In this document: positions 49,234 through 60,432 of the stretch, in pieces | Numbering within the stretch: the first letter of the stretch is position 1 | Layout: the number at the start of each line of letters is the position of its first letter | From: Candidatus Blochmanniella camponoti | GTDB lineage: Bacteria; Pseudomonadota; Gammaproteobacteria; Enterobacterales; Enterobacteriaceae | NCBI RefSeq assembly: GCF_023585825.1 | Contig: NZ_CP097751.1 | Location: 186,001 to 250,000 of the forward strand | Reading direction: 5' to 3' | DNA length: 64,000 bases | Position numbers and translations under genes: made by a program | Notes under the pieces: generated by a model | What the model was told of the DNA's origin: nothing | Seen by the model: only the letters and a program-made list of their open reading frames with translations | Database searches by the model: none

Positions 49234-49430
49234 TTATAAATTACCAATATAAATATCATTGTAGTCTCGAATTATTACAGAAACAACAATTACAATAAAC
49301 TCTGTTTCTTCATTCAAAATAGTATTTATTTTATTAAATCAGCAATTTCGTTAAAATATACCTAATAAATACCATGACATATTATATTGTGAATCTTATT
49401 AATAAAAATATGCAAGTATAAATATAACAT
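49234..49430 (-). pseudogene. ureE: Probable ureE remnant between ureC and ureF
   Basis: In the ureE position of a ureDABCEFG operon, the minus strand holds no open gene. One frame of 29 codons ending at 49234 reads ILNEETEFIVIVVSVIIRD, resembling the UreE segment VLSNEEGTEFVQVI...VSVVRCDD. About 40 codons upstream, an ATG at 49430 is followed by LYLYL, like the MLYL start of some UreE proteins, and then by stops. The match is short, so position carries much of the weight. Confidence 0.5.
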
Positions 49431-49672
49431 CAAACGTCTACCTATATCATAAACATCCATCCTTGTATATATTTAGATTTCCAGTTACCGCCACACAATA
49501 TCATTACAGATCACTAAACATTATAAATCACATATACAATTTTCATTGCCACCCAATATTATAACACTAATAATTTCTGTTATTATCCCAATACCAAAAA
49601 ACAATTATTCGAAGCATTTAATAAAAAACAATATCCATATCATATATATATCATATGTGAATATATTGCATA

Positions 49673-51376
49673 TTAAAACAGAAAATAACGTTGTGACATT
49701 GGTAATACAGATGCAGGCTCACAAGTTAATAATTCTCCATTAGCACGTACCTGGTAAGTCTGAGAGTCTACTTCAATAATTGGTTGCCAAGAATTATGAA
49801 TCATATGCTTCTTTTGAATATCTCTGCAATGACGAACTTCGCCAATCAAACTAATCAACTTTAAATAATCTATTAACTCTGAATTATAAGCAACTTGAGA
49901 TACAAAAGTCATACGTGTAGCATGTTTTGCTTTACCAAGTGCTCCAAACATTAATCGATAATGTACTGGTTGAGGAGTAGGTATAGAAGCATTAGGATCT
50001 CCCATAGCAGAAGAGATAATCATACCGCCTTTAATTATTAATTCTGGTTTAACTCCAAAAAAAACAGGAGACCATAATACTAAATCTGCCAATTTTCCTA
50101 TTTCAACAGAACCAACTTCATGAGAAATTCCATGAGTTATCGCCGGGTTAATTGTATATTTAGCAATATACCGTTTTATGCGAACATTATCATCATATCT
50201 AGTAGCATCACCTAATAATGAACCTCTCTGTAGTTTCATCTTATGCGCTGTCTGCCAAGTACGTAAAATCACCTCCCCAACTCGTCCCATAGCTTGAGAA
50301 TCAGAAGAAATCATAGATAAAGCTCCAAGATCATGTAGCACATCCTCAGCTGCAATTGTCTCCCTCCGAATTCTAGACTCTGAAAATGCCATATCTTCAG
50401 GAAGATTAGGATTAAGATTATGACAAACCATCATCATATCTAAATGCTCATCTATTGTATTAACAGTATAAGGCATAGTAGGATTGGTAGATGATGGTAA
50501 CACATTAGCAAATCCACACATGCGTATAATATCTGGAGAATGTCCTCCACCTGCGCCCTCAGTATGATAAGCATGCACCGTTCTACCTTTAATAGCAGAT
50601 AAGGTATCTTCAACAAATCCTGATTCATTTAAAGTATCAGTATGAATAGAAACCTGAATATCAAAACGATCAGCCACATTTAAACAACAATCGATAGCAG
50701 CAGGAGTTGCGCCCCAGTCTTCATGCACTTTTAAACCAATCGCCCCTGCGATTATTTGTTCTTCTAAAGCATCAGGGAAAGAAGCACTACCTTTACCGGT
50801 AACTCCAATATTAATAGGCAAGGTATCTGCTACTTGTAGCATACGAGATATAAACCAAGGACCTGGAGTACAGGTAGTTGCATTACTGCCTGTTGCCGGA
50901 CCAGTACCACCTCCAATAAATGTAGTAATTCCAGAACACAGTGCTTCTTCTACTTGCTGAGGACAAATAAAATGAACATGAGCGTCAATTCCGCCAGCTG
51001 TAACAATTTTACCTTCCGCTGATATTATCTCTGTTCCAGGACCAATAAATATTGTTACATCTGGCTGTACATCCGGATTTCCTGCTTTTCCAATACCTGA
51101 TATACGACCATTATTGATACCAATATCTGCTTTTATTATTCCCCAGTAATCAATAATTATTGCATTAGTCAATACTAAATCAACACAATTTTTGCTACTC
51201 ATTTGTCCTTGACCCATTCCATCTCGTATAACTTTGCCTCCCCCAAATTTTACTTCTTCCCCATACACAGTAAAATCTCTTTCTATTCTTATCCACAATT
51301 CAGTATCTGCTAATCGTACAGAATCACCAATAGTTGGTCCAAATAGAGAGGCATAATCATGTTTAGATAGTAACAT
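49673..51376 (-). CDS. ureC: Urease alpha subunit
   Basis: Catalytic subunit hydrolysing urea to ammonia and carbamate. It has 567 residues (Klebsiella UreC 567). The nickel ligands His133 and His135 (DAHVHF), the carbamylated Lys216 with His218 (GLKVHEDWG), [10 protein letters not shown], and the active-site flap MMVCHNLNP are all present. The active site appears complete. It is separated from ureB by a single base. Confidence 0.98.
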   Translation of the reverse strand: MLLSKHDYASLFGPTIGDSVRLADTELWIRIERDFTVYGEEVKFGGGKVIRDGMGQGQMSSKNCVDLVLTNAIIIDYWGIIKADIGINNGRISGIGKAGNPDVQPDVTIFIGPGTEIISAEGKIVTAGGIDAHVHFICPQQVEEALCSGITTFIGGGTGPATGSNATTCTPGPWFISRMLQVADTLPINIGVTGKGSASFPDALEEQIIAGAIGLKVHEDWGATPAAIDCCLNVADRFDIQVSIHTDTLNESGFVEDTLSAIKGRTVHAYHTEGAGGGHSPDIIRMCGFANVLPSSTNPTMPYTVNTIDEHLDMMMVCHNLNPNLPEDMAFSESRIRRETIAAEDVLHDLGALSMISSDSQAMGRVGEVILRTWQTAHKMKLQRGSLLGDATRYDDNVRIKRYIAKYTINPAITHGISHEVGSVEIGKLADLVLWSPVFFGVKPELIIKGGMIISSAMGDPNASIPTPQPVHYRLMFGALGKAKHATRMTFVSQVAYNSELIDYLKLISLIGEVRHCRDIQKKHMIHNSWQPIIEVDSQTYQVRANGELLTCEPASVLPMSQRYFLF

Positions 51377-51377
51377 A

Positions 51378-51686
51378 CTAATTTAACTTTCCCATAATGG
51401 CTTTACAAAACCCATAAATTTTACATGCACCTGCATATCTTACAAGTTCTACGGTCCTAAACTGTCCTGGTTCAAAACGTATTGCTGTTCCTGATGGAAT
51501 ATTTAAACGAAACCCACGAGCAATAACTCGATTAAATTTTAAAGCACTATTAACCTCATAAAAATGAAAATGAGAACCAATCTGTATGGGCCTATCTCCA
51601 GTATTTATAACGGTTACTAACACTTGTTGTCTTCCAACATTCAATTCTATATTTCCGTGAGAAATATAGAATTCACCCGGTATCAT
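51378..51686 (-). CDS. ureB: Urease beta subunit
   Basis: Structural subunit of the UreABC trimer, 102 residues. The family segment [15 protein letters not shown] and the C-terminal half [12 protein letters not shown] are characteristic. As a separate gene from ureA it follows the Klebsiella/Yersinia organisation, not the fused Helicobacter form. Confidence 0.97.
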   Translation of the reverse strand: MIPGEFYISHGNIELNVGRQQVLVTVINTGDRPIQIGSHFHFYEVNSALKFNRVIARGFRLNIPSGTAIRFEPGQFRTVELVRYAGACKIYGFCKAIMGKLN

Positions 51687-51713
51687 AATATTGTTAGTAT
51701 CTTCATTAATTCA

Positions 51714-52016
51714 TTAAATTATTGGATCATGTACTGTTACTAATTTAGTTCCATCACTAAAAGTAGCTTCTACTTGTACATTAGTAATCATTTCAGGTAC
51801 TCCTATCATAACATCATCTCTGGTCAATACGTTTTTACCTATATCCATCAATTCCGCAACACTTTTTCCTTCACGAGCACCCTCCAAAATTACAGCGCTA
51901 ATTAATGCTATCGCTTCTGGATAATTTAATTTTAACCCGCGATTTCGACGCTTTTCTGCTAACAATGCTGCCGTAAATAACAATAATTTATCTTTTTCAC
52001 GAGGTAATAACTTCAT
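51714..52016 (-). CDS. ureA: Urease gamma subunit
   Basis: Smallest structural subunit, exactly 100 residues as in Klebsiella. The signature [11 protein letters not shown] at the N-terminus and [11 protein letters not shown] in the middle are typical. Separated by 27 bases from ureB and 13 from ureD. Confidence 0.97.
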   Translation of the reverse strand: MKLLPREKDKLLLFTAALLAEKRRNRGLKLNYPEAIALISAVILEGAREGKSVAELMDIGKNVLTRDDVMIGVPEMITNVQVEATFSDGTKLVTVHDPII

Positions 52017-52029
52017 AAATTTTCCTGAC

Positions 52030-52866
52030 TTATGTCATCCAAATACGAGGTAGCATAGCTTTTCTCCCTATTATAAAAGGACGTATAGTACACCAAATAT
52101 GATGAAGCATTTTTTTTAAATACTGATTATCATTACCTAATAATCGTACTACAAGGATCTCATCTAACAATGTAGCGCCTCCAACTTGAAAATGTTTAAC
52201 TGATGTTATTAATTTACGCACCTCATATAATATTTTCTCATCCGATGGAACAGCAAAAAGTAAAGCACTTATTCGAAATCCGCCTAACTTCATAACACAA
52301 TTTAATTCATTAATCCGCAAACGTTCCTGTAATCCAATCGAATCAGATAAACAAATTTTCAAATGGATATCTACTTCTTCTGGATAATTAGAAGTGCCTA
52401 ATGATAAATTTCCAAAACATAACATATCAAATGATATAATTCTAGATCCTTGTTCTATGATAAAAGTGGTATCTATTTTTACTTTAGATTTAGGAAAAAA
52501 AATACTGCTTTGAGGAACCCATTCTAAAGCAGTATTACATTCCAACCTAAACGTATGTTTCTGTTCTGCATACATACCGTTACTACGATAAAATTTAGTA
52601 GCGCCAGGTGTCGTTAATAACGCCCGGCTACCTGATTCCAATTTAACATCCAGTACCAATTTGTCCCCTCCCACTAACCCACCAGGAGGATGTAACAAAT
52701 ACACATGTGGAGTATTATCATGCTCCGAGTAAAAAACTTTTTTCACGTAAAACGGACCAACATGCTTACATTTAGTCAACACACTACGTCCACCACGTAA
52801 AGCAAAATTTAATCTTAACTCCCCTAACCAACCATCAATCAACTTCTGAGATAATTCGTCACTCAT
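52030..52866 (-). CDS. ureD: Urease accessory protein UreD
   Basis: Scaffold that binds apo-urease and guides nickel entry. It has 278 residues. The signature [12 protein letters not shown] and [11 protein letters not shown] are present. First gene of the cluster, so the promoter should lie in 52867-53256. Confidence 0.95.
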   Translation of the reverse strand: MSDELSQKLIDGWLGELRLNFALRGGRSVLTKCKHVGPFYVKKVFYSEHDNTPHVYLLHPPGGLVGGDKLVLDVKLESGSRALLTTPGATKFYRSNGMYAEQKHTFRLECNTALEWVPQSSIFFPKSKVKIDTTFIIEQGSRIISFDMLCFGNLSLGTSNYPEEVDIHLKICLSDSIGLQERLRINELNCVMKLGGFRISALLFAVPSDEKILYEVRKLITSVKHFQVGGATLLDEILVVRLLGNDNQYLKKMLHHIWCTIRPFIIGRKAMLPRIWMT

Positions 52867-53256
52867 TGAAATGAAAAATAAAATATTTTCAAAAATTAAA
52901 ACAATAAATCCATTACAAAAATTGTTAGAACAATAATAAATACATTAACTTTTATTAAACACTATGAAATAATTATTATGCATGTATATTTACTTATTTT
53001 TAAGTAGAAATAACACCTCTACAAGAGAAACAGCATAATCCGCATAAACACAAATCCTCATGACATATATACTTATTTAAGTTTACACATTTTCACACAT
53101 ACTCTTCCTTATTTTATTATAAATTTTGTACTATTGATACACATTTAGTGAGTAAATTATAGTACTCCACTATGGAAACACATAATTTAAACTATTGTCA
53201 CATAAAACAATAAAAGTACACAAAAATATTTAACCTACATATAGTGTATAATACAT
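52867..53256. other. Spacer between guaA and ureD
   Basis: 390 AT-rich bases that must hold the urease promoter and the guaBA transcript end. No regulator gene (such as ureR) and no clear promoter boxes are seen. Confidence 0.45.
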
Positions 53257-54834
53257 TTATTCCCATTCAATAGTAGCCGGAGGTTTTGAGGAAATATCGT
53301 ACACCACACGAGATACTTCCTCAACTTCATTGACAATACGATTAGATACCTTATTTAAAAAATCATAAGATAAATAAGCCCAATGTGCTGTCATAAAATC
53401 TATAGTTTCCACTGCACGAAGAGCAATTACCCACTTATACTTACGCTGATCACCCTGTATTCCTACTGAATGCATCGGTAAAAATACTGCAAAAGCCTGA
53501 CTAATTTTAGAATATAAATGTTCACGCTTAAGTTCTTCAATAAAAATAAAATCTACTTTACGTAAAATATCACAATATTCTTTTTTTACTTCACCTAATA
53601 TTCTAATAGCTAACCCAGGTCCTGGAAATGGATGACGATAAGCTATATCGTAAGGTATCCCTAAATCCAATCCAATACCGCGAACTTCATCTTTAAATAA
53701 ATTTCTTATAGGCTCTAGTAATTGAATATTCGTAATTCCACAAAAACCACCTACATTATGATGCGATTTAATCACATTTTTAAAAGAAGATAAAGATACA
53801 CCAGATTCAATAACATCTGAATATATAGTACCTTGAGCTAACCATTTTACATCTACTAAATTGCGAATTTGCTCTTCAAAAACTTCTGTAAAAACTCTAC
53901 CAATTATTTTTCTTTTTTTCTCTGGATCATTAACTCCAATTAAAGCATCGAAAAATCGTTGTTCTTTCGACAGATAAATAATATCTAAATTACAATTTAG
54001 AGCACAAAAATTTTTAATTCGATCAAATTCATAATTTGATAATAACCCATGATCAATATGGATACAGATAAATTGATGACCAATGGCGCGTCGTAATAAT
54101 AAAGCTGTAACAAGGGAATCAATCCCGCCTGAAAACCCAAGCACTACTTTATCATTACCTACTTTTACACGAGTATCCATAACAATATCATCAATAATAT
54201 TCGCTATTTTCCAAGAAGATTTACAGCGACAAATACACGTAACAAAACGTTCTAAAATACTTTTTCCTTTTTTAGTATGAGTAACTTCCGGGTGAAATTG
54301 AACACCATATAAATGACGATCTTCATTAGCCATCATAGCAACTTGTTGATACTTATTAATACCAACAACCGTAAAATCTTTGGGAACAGTAGTAACAACA
54401 TCCCCGTGACTCATCCATACATCAAGAGCAAAACGTCCCGTAACACCATCAACATAATCATAGATATCATCTATAAGAACGCTTTTAGAAAGAATTGTTA
54501 CTTGAGTACAACCAAATTCACGCTGTGCAATAACACGTTCTACTCGTCCACCTAATTGAAACGACATAATTTGCATCCCATAACAAATTCCAAATATAGG
54601 TATACCTAATTGAAACACAAATTCAGGAATATACGGAGAATAACTATCGATAACACTATGAGGACCCCCAGAAAGAACAATACCATTAGGATTAAATTCA
54701 TATACTTGAGATTCGCTGATGTTCCAAGAACAAGTTTCAGAATATACTCCTAGTTCACGAATTCTTCTCAACAATAACTGAGTGTATTGAGATCCAAAAT
54801 CTATTACTAAAATACGATGATTGTTACATTTCAC
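53257..54834 (-). CDS. guaA: GMP synthase (glutamine-hydrolysing)
   Basis: Converts XMP to GMP. It has 525 residues, as in E. coli. The class I glutamine amidotransferase domain has the nucleophile Cys84 (GICYGMQ) and the His-Glu pair in QFHPEVTHT. The ATP pyrophosphatase P-loop SGGIDS follows, then the C-terminal dimerisation domain ending KPPATIEWE. It lies 143 bases after guaB, as in the E. coli guaBA operon. Confidence 0.97.
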   Translation of the reverse strand: MKCNNHRILVIDFGSQYTQLLLRRIRELGVYSETCSWNISESQVYEFNPNGIVLSGGPHSVIDSYSPYIPEFVFQLGIPIFGICYGMQIMSFQLGGRVERVIAQREFGCTQVTILSKSVLIDDIYDYVDGVTGRFALDVWMSHGDVVTTVPKDFTVVGINKYQQVAMMANEDRHLYGVQFHPEVTHTKKGKSILERFVTCICRCKSSWKIANIIDDIVMDTRVKVGNDKVVLGFSGGIDSLVTALLLRRAIGHQFICIHIDHGLLSNYEFDRIKNFCALNCNLDIIYLSKEQRFFDALIGVNDPEKKRKIIGRVFTEVFEEQIRNLVDVKWLAQGTIYSDVIESGVSLSSFKNVIKSHHNVGGFCGITNIQLLEPIRNLFKDEVRGIGLDLGIPYDIAYRHPFPGPGLAIRILGEVKKEYCDILRKVDFIFIEELKREHLYSKISQAFAVFLPMHSVGIQGDQRKYKWVIALRAVETIDFMTAHWAYLSYDFLNKVSNRIVNEVEEVSRVVYDISSKPPATIEWE

Positions 54835-54977
54835 ATTATGGCTTATTCTATTATTTATATTAATCTATCATTGATCAACCACATATTAATGATCAACAAC
54901 GTTCATTACATCACGCCGTACAAACTGCAAAAATAATACAGTCATACACAACACATAAACTTAAAACTAACTATTAA

Positions 54978-56447
54978 TCATCGTAAACGATAATTAGGCG
55001 ATTCCTTTGTTATCATCACATCGTGCACATGACTTTCCTGCATGCCCGAATAACTGACACGCACAAACCTAGCTTGTGTCCTCAAATCATTAATAGTAAC
55101 GCAACCCGTCAAGCCCATACAAGAACGCAAGCCACCCATCAATTGATGTATAATTGTTTCTAATTTTCCTTTGTAAGGAACACGTCCTTCTATCCCTTCC
55201 GGAACCAATTTATAAGTAATAACAGGATCCTGTTGTTGAAAATATCTATCAGCAGAGCCTTGAGACATAGCCCCTAAAGAACCCATACCTCTATAAGTCT
55301 TAAAAGATCTACCCTGATAAAATTCTATATCTCCTGGAGATTCCTCTGCACCTGCTAGCAACGAACCAATCATTACACAATGCGCGCCAGCCGCTATCGC
55401 TTTAGCAATATCGCCAGAAAAACGAATACCACCATCCGCGATAACCGGAACATTCGTATTTTTTAAGGCTTCCGCCACATCAGAAATAGCTGTAATTTGC
55501 GGAATCCCTACACCAGTAACAATACGAGTTGTACAAATAGAACCAGGTCCAATACCAACTTTCACTGCGCTAGCACCAGATTCGACCAATTCTAATGCAC
55601 CTTCTTTCGTAACAACATTGCCCCCTATAATTGATAAATCAGGATACATATTTCGAACTGTTGCAATACAATTTAATACTCTCTCTGAGTGCCCATGAGA
55701 AGAATCAACAAGTAATACATCTAAACCAGCATCAACCAAGCCTTCAACACGCTCTTTATAATCTTCTCCTACTCCAATAGCAGCTCCAACACATAACCTT
55801 CCATAATTATCTTTGCACGCATATGGCTTACGTTCTGCTTTTTCAAAATCCTTTGCAGTGATCATACCTTTAAGACGAAATGCAGCATCAATCAACAAAA
55901 TTTTTTCTACTCTTTTATCATGCATTTTACTTAATACTACTTCTCTATTTTCCTTTTCTAACACTGTAATTAAACGTTCTTTAGGAGTCATAACAGAAAA
56001 AACAAAATTTGATAAATCACTGGCAAACCTGACATCACGACTCGTAACGATTCCAACTAACTCATTTGTGTCCGTTACAACTGGATAGCCAGCAAATCCA
56101 TTGCGAGAGGTCAACTCTTTCACTTGCAATAAAGTCATATCAGGAGTAACACATTGAGGATTCGTTACTATTCCGCTTTCATAACGTTTAACTCGACGTA
56201 CCTCATTAATCTGTTGATCCAAAGACATATTTTTATGAATAAAACCCACCCCGCCTTCTTGCGCTAAAGCAATAGCTAGGCTCGCCTCAGTCACCGTATC
56301 CATCGCCGATGATACAACAGGAATATTCAAAGAAACAGCATTAGTCAAAAAACTTTTTAAAACCGTCTCCGCAGGAAGCACCCTCGAACGAGATGGAACG
56401 ATCAACACATCATCAAAAGTCAAAGCCTCTTTAACAACAGTCAACAT
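54978..56447 (-). CDS. guaB: Inosine-5'-monophosphate dehydrogenase
   Basis: NAD-dependent oxidation of IMP to XMP, the control point of guanine nucleotide synthesis. It has 489 residues (E. coli 488). The catalytic Cys305 is in GPGSICTTR, and the two CBS repeats lie between about residues 93 and 200. The flap motif [10 protein letters not shown] is intact. First gene of guaBA; its promoter should be in the spacer with the skew reversal. Confidence 0.98.
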   Translation of the reverse strand: MLTVVKEALTFDDVLIVPSRSRVLPAETVLKSFLTNAVSLNIPVVSSAMDTVTEASLAIALAQEGGVGFIHKNMSLDQQINEVRRVKRYESGIVTNPQCVTPDMTLLQVKELTSRNGFAGYPVVTDTNELVGIVTSRDVRFASDLSNFVFSVMTPKERLITVLEKENREVVLSKMHDKRVEKILLIDAAFRLKGMITAKDFEKAERKPYACKDNYGRLCVGAAIGVGEDYKERVEGLVDAGLDVLLVDSSHGHSERVLNCIATVRNMYPDLSIIGGNVVTKEGALELVESGASAVKVGIGPGSICTTRIVTGVGIPQITAISDVAEALKNTNVPVIADGGIRFSGDIAKAIAAGAHCVMIGSLLAGAEESPGDIEFYQGRSFKTYRGMGSLGAMSQGSADRYFQQQDPVITYKLVPEGIEGRVPYKGKLETIIHQLMGGLRSCMGLTGCVTINDLRTQARFVRVSYSGMQESHVHDVMITKESPNYRLR

Positions 56448-57055
56448 TACAATTATCAGTATACCCTAAACTACAATAATGACATTGCTACGACGGAAAT
56501 TCGATTTCAGCACTATACCTTCTGACACCAAAAAATTTAAACAACACACACCAAAAACACAGACACCAAACAACCAAGCTCAAAATCAAATCCCGAACAC
56601 CAGCAGACTAACCCTAGAAGATCAAGGAACAACACACTATAAATTAATAATTATACGTTCTATAACACCTAACGGTGTTAGTTCTATCATGAATTATGTA
56701 ATTAATCAAGTTTAGAATGCAAGTTATAAAATTTAATCATTAAAGAATTTTGTTAAGGTTATGTGTAAATTGATATGGTATTAGTTGTAAGTGTATTGTG
56801 TGTATGAAGCGTCAGTAGTTAAGTTTTTATTAAAATAAAATTATTATTTTGATTATGTTATTTGTATTAAACGTTAAAAATATGATTTAATGCTGTTTTT
56901 TAATTGTTTTTTTGGAATTTATTTTTATTTCTTTATTGAGATGTGGTCTAATTATAAGGATTTTTGTGTGGTGTGTAAATTGTGTGTTATTAACAGTTTT
57001 TTGTCTTTATTACGGTAACTAAATACGTTAAGTATGCTATTAATTGAGTAATTAT
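56448..57055. other. Candidate replication origin region (skew reversal)
   Basis: 608 bases between guaB and mqo. Left of about 56.66 kb the plus strand is extremely C- and A-rich (56521-56580: 19 C, 3 G). Right of it, it is G- and T-rich (56761-56820: 17 G, 2 C). The change from negative to positive G-C skew is the direction expected at an origin. A T-rich stretch at about 56836-56940 could unwind. I find no TTATCCACA DnaA box and only one GATC in the spacer. The E. coli gene here, xseA, is absent. Confidence 0.55.
56657..56687. repeat. Small hairpin flanked by direct repeats at the skew switch
   Basis: TAACACC-TAAC-GGTGTTA (56663-56680) is a perfect 7-bp stem with a 4-base loop. The heptamer GTTCTAT lies on each side (56657-56663 and 56681-56687). 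It sits within about 50 bases of the skew reversal. Confidence 0.7.
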
Positions 57056-58603
57056 ATGAGTAATGTTGCTGTTATAAATCAAGAACATCGATTGATTAAA
57101 ATTACATCTTCAGCAGATGTGGTGCTGATTGGCGCTGGAATTATGAGCGCAACTTTTGGTACGTTCTTAACAATTCTTGAGCCAACTTGGAAAATTCATA
57201 TATATGAGCGTCTTAATCAGCCAGCACAGGAAAGCTCTAACGTATGGAATAACGCTGGTACAGGACATGCAGCATTTTGCGAGCTTAACTATACTCAATA
57301 TAATAACAAAAATTGTTCCGTTGATATTTCAAAGGCTATTGCTATTAATGAAGCATTCGAAATATCGCGGCAATTTTGGGCATATTTAGTACAAATAAAA
57401 GTACTTAAATATCCGAGTTCCTTTATTAATAATGTACCGCATATGAGTTTTGTATGGGGCGAAGAAAACGTTTGTTTTTTAAAAAAACGCTTTCAAGCAT
57501 TGCTAAATAGTGTTTTGTTTAGTGGTATGGTATATTCGGAAGATTTACAGCAAATTCGTCAGTGGGCTCCTCTTATTATTGACGGACGTAATGTATCGCA
57601 GAAAATAGCCGCCACTCGCATGGAAATGGGTACAGATGTTAATTTTGGAGCACTTACTCAACAATTATTGAATGAATTAAAAAAAAATGTAAATTTTAAA
57701 ATGTATTTACAGCATGATGTTGGATCTGTACAGAATAATAATGATGCAACTTGGGATGTGCATGTAATTGATCGACGCTGTAACCACAAAAAATGTATTC
57801 GTACAAATTATGTTTTTATAGGAGCTGGAGGAAGATCTCTTAGTCTTTTGCAAAGTTCTGGAGTTCCAGAAGTTTGTGGATACGCCGGATTTCCGGTAGG
57901 AGGTCAGTTTTTAGTCACAAAAAACCCGAAGATAGTTGCACAACATTTAGCTAAAGTGTATGGGAAAGCGTCTGTTAACGCTCCTCCAATGTCAGTACCT
58001 CATATAGATACTAGAATATTGAATGGTGAGAAGATTTTGTTGTTTGGCCCCTTCGCAACTTTCAGCAGTAAATTTTTAAAATATGGATCATGGCTAGATT
58101 TATTTCATTCTTTAAATAAGCATAATATTATTCCGATTTTGCAAGCTGGGATAGATAATTTTGATTTAATTAAGTATTTAATCGGTCAGTTAGTTATGTC
58201 AAACATGAATCGTATTGATGAGCTTAGGGAATACTATCCGACGGTTAACCCGTCAGATTGGACTTTAGTAACAGCAGGACAACGCGTTCAAATTATTAAA
58301 AGAAATAGCAACAAGAGAGGTATTTTACAATTTGGAACAGAAGTGGTTAAATCTAGTGATGGTACTTTATCGGCGCTTCTTGGTGCATCTCCGGGAGCAT
58401 CTACTGTAGTTTCAATAGTCTTACAACTTTTGGATACAATGTTTAATAATAAAATTAATAGTGATTTGTGGAAAAATAAAATTATAGATATGATCCCATC
58501 ATATACTAAAAATTTAAACGGTGATCTTATATTAGTAAATAAGATTAGACAATATACTTGTAATGCTTTGAAATTAAATTATATAGAAGCAATAGATCGT
58601 TAA
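57056..58603 (+). CDS. mqo: Malate:quinone oxidoreductase
   Basis: FAD enzyme on the inner face of the membrane that oxidises malate to oxaloacetate and reduces quinone. It has 515 residues from the ATG at 57056; an in-frame TTG four codons earlier is less likely. The FAD-binding VVLIGAGIMSATFG is near the N-terminus. NNAGTGHAAFCELNYT and FPVGGQFL are typical family motifs, and the C-terminal GASPGAST is intact. In E. coli mqo lies elsewhere. Confidence 0.95.
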   Translation: MSNVAVINQEHRLIKITSSADVVLIGAGIMSATFGTFLTILEPTWKIHIYERLNQPAQESSNVWNNAGTGHAAFCELNYTQYNNKNCSVDISKAIAINEAFEISRQFWAYLVQIKVLKYPSSFINNVPHMSFVWGEENVCFLKKRFQALLNSVLFSGMVYSEDLQQIRQWAPLIIDGRNVSQKIAATRMEMGTDVNFGALTQQLLNELKKNVNFKMYLQHDVGSVQNNNDATWDVHVIDRRCNHKKCIRTNYVFIGAGGRSLSLLQSSGVPEVCGYAGFPVGGQFLVTKNPKIVAQHLAKVYGKASVNAPPMSVPHIDTRILNGEKILLFGPFATFSSKFLKYGSWLDLFHSLNKHNIIPILQAGIDNFDLIKYLIGQLVMSNMNRIDELREYYPTVNPSDWTLVTAGQRVQIIKRNSNKRGILQFGTEVVKSSDGTLSALLGASPGASTVVSIVLQLLDTMFNNKINSDLWKNKIIDMIPSYTKNLNGDLILVNKIRQYTCNALKLNYIEAIDR

Positions 58604-58692
58604 AGCTCTCAACGTTATTCATTGGTCGTTTTCAATTCTATGTAAATGTTAGTTATTTTCATTGCATCTGTGTCCGTTGATGTGACATATTT

Positions 58693-60108
58693 TTATTTAT
58701 TAATAAATGGATTAATATTGTCTTTAAATTGCATGTGCAATAAAACACCTGTGATGTTTAACATACGATAAAAATATTTTTTTAGATATCGTTTATAATC
58801 ATCAGGTAATTTGCTGACGTGAGTGCCATGGATAATCAGAGTTAATGGTTCATGTTTTCCGACATGGATATATTTGGGTTTAATTCTTTTACCGTGTAAA
58901 AATGGCGGGGGGTATTTATCGATTGCAGCGTGCAATATTCGAATTAAATATGCTGTATTGATGGTTTTTGTATAACGAGAACATAAGTTCGTTGATTTGA
59001 TTGTTTGAAATAATGTTTTAATTCCCTTTCCGTACAATGCTGAAATAAAATGTATTTGAGTAAAACTAATAAAATTTATTTTTTCGTATAATTTTTTTTT
59101 AGTTGTATTGCGCAAATCTGGGGATATCAAATCCCATTTGTTAATAACGATTATTAATGCTTTACCATTATTTAGGATAAATTGTAACAAATGTAAATCT
59201 TGATCAGATATCCCCAGATTTGCATCTCCTATGAATAGGAGAATGTGCGCAGTCTTAATGATTTGAAATGTTTTTAGAATAGAAATTTGCTCCGCTACAT
59301 TATCTATTCTTTTGCTTTTTTGTATGCCTGCCGTATCAATCAATATGTATTTTTTTTTGTCATATATTATAGGCATATGAATGCAATTCCGAGTAGTTCC
59401 TGGTGTACTACAAGTAATCATACGGGTTTCTTCTAAAATATGATTGACAAAAGTAGATTTACCGGAATTGGGACGTCCTACAACTGCTACCGTGATAGCA
59501 GAATCTACTTTATTACATGATGGATTAATGATGTGGTTTTGATAAATAGTGTTATTTACATTACTTTCAGGTATTTTATTTTTGTAAAAAAATATATTTT
59601 TTGAAATTAATGAAGATATATTTTCTAACAAATTATCAATTCCATGCCCATGAATCGCTGAAATAAAGATAATATTTTTTGTACCAAAAGAACAATAATC
59701 CCACGTCAGGGTATGTATATGATGTGGGATATTATCAATTTTATTAACGACAATAAATATGTTTTTTTTTATTTTTTTCAAAAAATTAAAAATATCGTAA
59801 TTTATAGATGTTCCTACGGATTGTCTATCCATAACAAATAATAGAATGTCAGCTTCTTGCATGGCGAGAGTTGTTTGATAGGTTACATAACTTTGAATAT
59901 TTTCTGTGTTTGTACTACAAAATTTATCAATACCCCCAGTATCAATAAGAATAGATTTAAATTGTTTGCATTGAAAATAACCATATTGTCGATCTCGTGT
60001 TAATCCTGGATAATTAGATATTAAAGCATCATGTGTATGTGTTAATTTATTGAATAAAGTAGATTTACCTACATTTTTTTGCCCAATTAGCGTGATGATA
60101 GGTAGCAT
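58693..60108 (-). CDS. der: Ribosome-assembly GTPase Der (EngA)
   Basis: Tandem-GTPase needed for maturation of the 50S subunit. It has 471 residues (E. coli 490). First P-loop GQKNVGKS at 9-16 with NKID at 122-125; second P-loop GRPNSGKS at 211-218 with NKWD later; then the KH-like C-terminal domain. It is convergent with mqo (89-base gap). On this side of the window the plus strand is G/T-rich even over minus-strand genes. Confidence 0.97.
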   Translation of the reverse strand: MLPIITLIGQKNVGKSTLFNKLTHTHDALISNYPGLTRDRQYGYFQCKQFKSILIDTGGIDKFCSTNTENIQSYVTYQTTLAMQEADILLFVMDRQSVGTSINYDIFNFLKKIKKNIFIVVNKIDNIPHHIHTLTWDYCSFGTKNIIFISAIHGHGIDNLLENISSLISKNIFFYKNKIPESNVNNTIYQNHIINPSCNKVDSAITVAVVGRPNSGKSTFVNHILEETRMITCSTPGTTRNCIHMPIIYDKKKYILIDTAGIQKSKRIDNVAEQISILKTFQIIKTAHILLFIGDANLGISDQDLHLLQFILNNGKALIIVINKWDLISPDLRNTTKKKLYEKINFISFTQIHFISALYGKGIKTLFQTIKSTNLCSRYTKTINTAYLIRILHAAIDKYPPPFLHGKRIKPKYIHVGKHEPLTLIIHGTHVSKLPDDYKRYLKKYFYRMLNITGVLLHMQFKDNINPFINK

Positions 60109-60432
60109 TATTTAATTATCCATAAATAAGCAATTGTATAAATACACATAATATCAGTCTGAAATAACACAATAAAGCTATTTCTGTTTTAAGTAATTAT
60201 TTTTAATGGTTAAAGTATAATATGATCACTACAAATGCCAACAACAGCTCTCATTAATTGCCGAAAGATTAAATTTTAATTTTTGTCCATATGTATAAAT
60301 AGATTAGTGTTCAAATAGTTTTGATCTATATCTTCATAATTTTAATTTTATGTACATTCTTCAAACCTACTGAGATGTGCTGAGTATTAATGATATTCTA
60401 TTTTATAGAAAAAATTAATATCATTTTTATGA
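60109..60432. other. Spacer between hisS and der
   Basis: 324 bases. E. coli has bamB and yfgM here; neither is present or readable. A 9-bp dyad AATATCATT / AATGATATT (60389-60425), starting 8 bases past the hisS stop, may end the hisS transcript. Confidence 0.5.

Noticed and set aside
51289..51297. Exact TTATCCACA DnaA-box sequence
   Set aside because: Lies inside ureC coding sequence, 5 kb from the skew switch, with no companion boxes; chance occurrence.
56479..56715. 78-codon plus-strand frame in the guaB-mqo spacer
   Set aside because: No ribosome site or homology; its Lys/Thr/Asn/Gln-rich content simply reflects the extreme A/C bias left of the skew switch. A comparison with XseA gave no convincing match.
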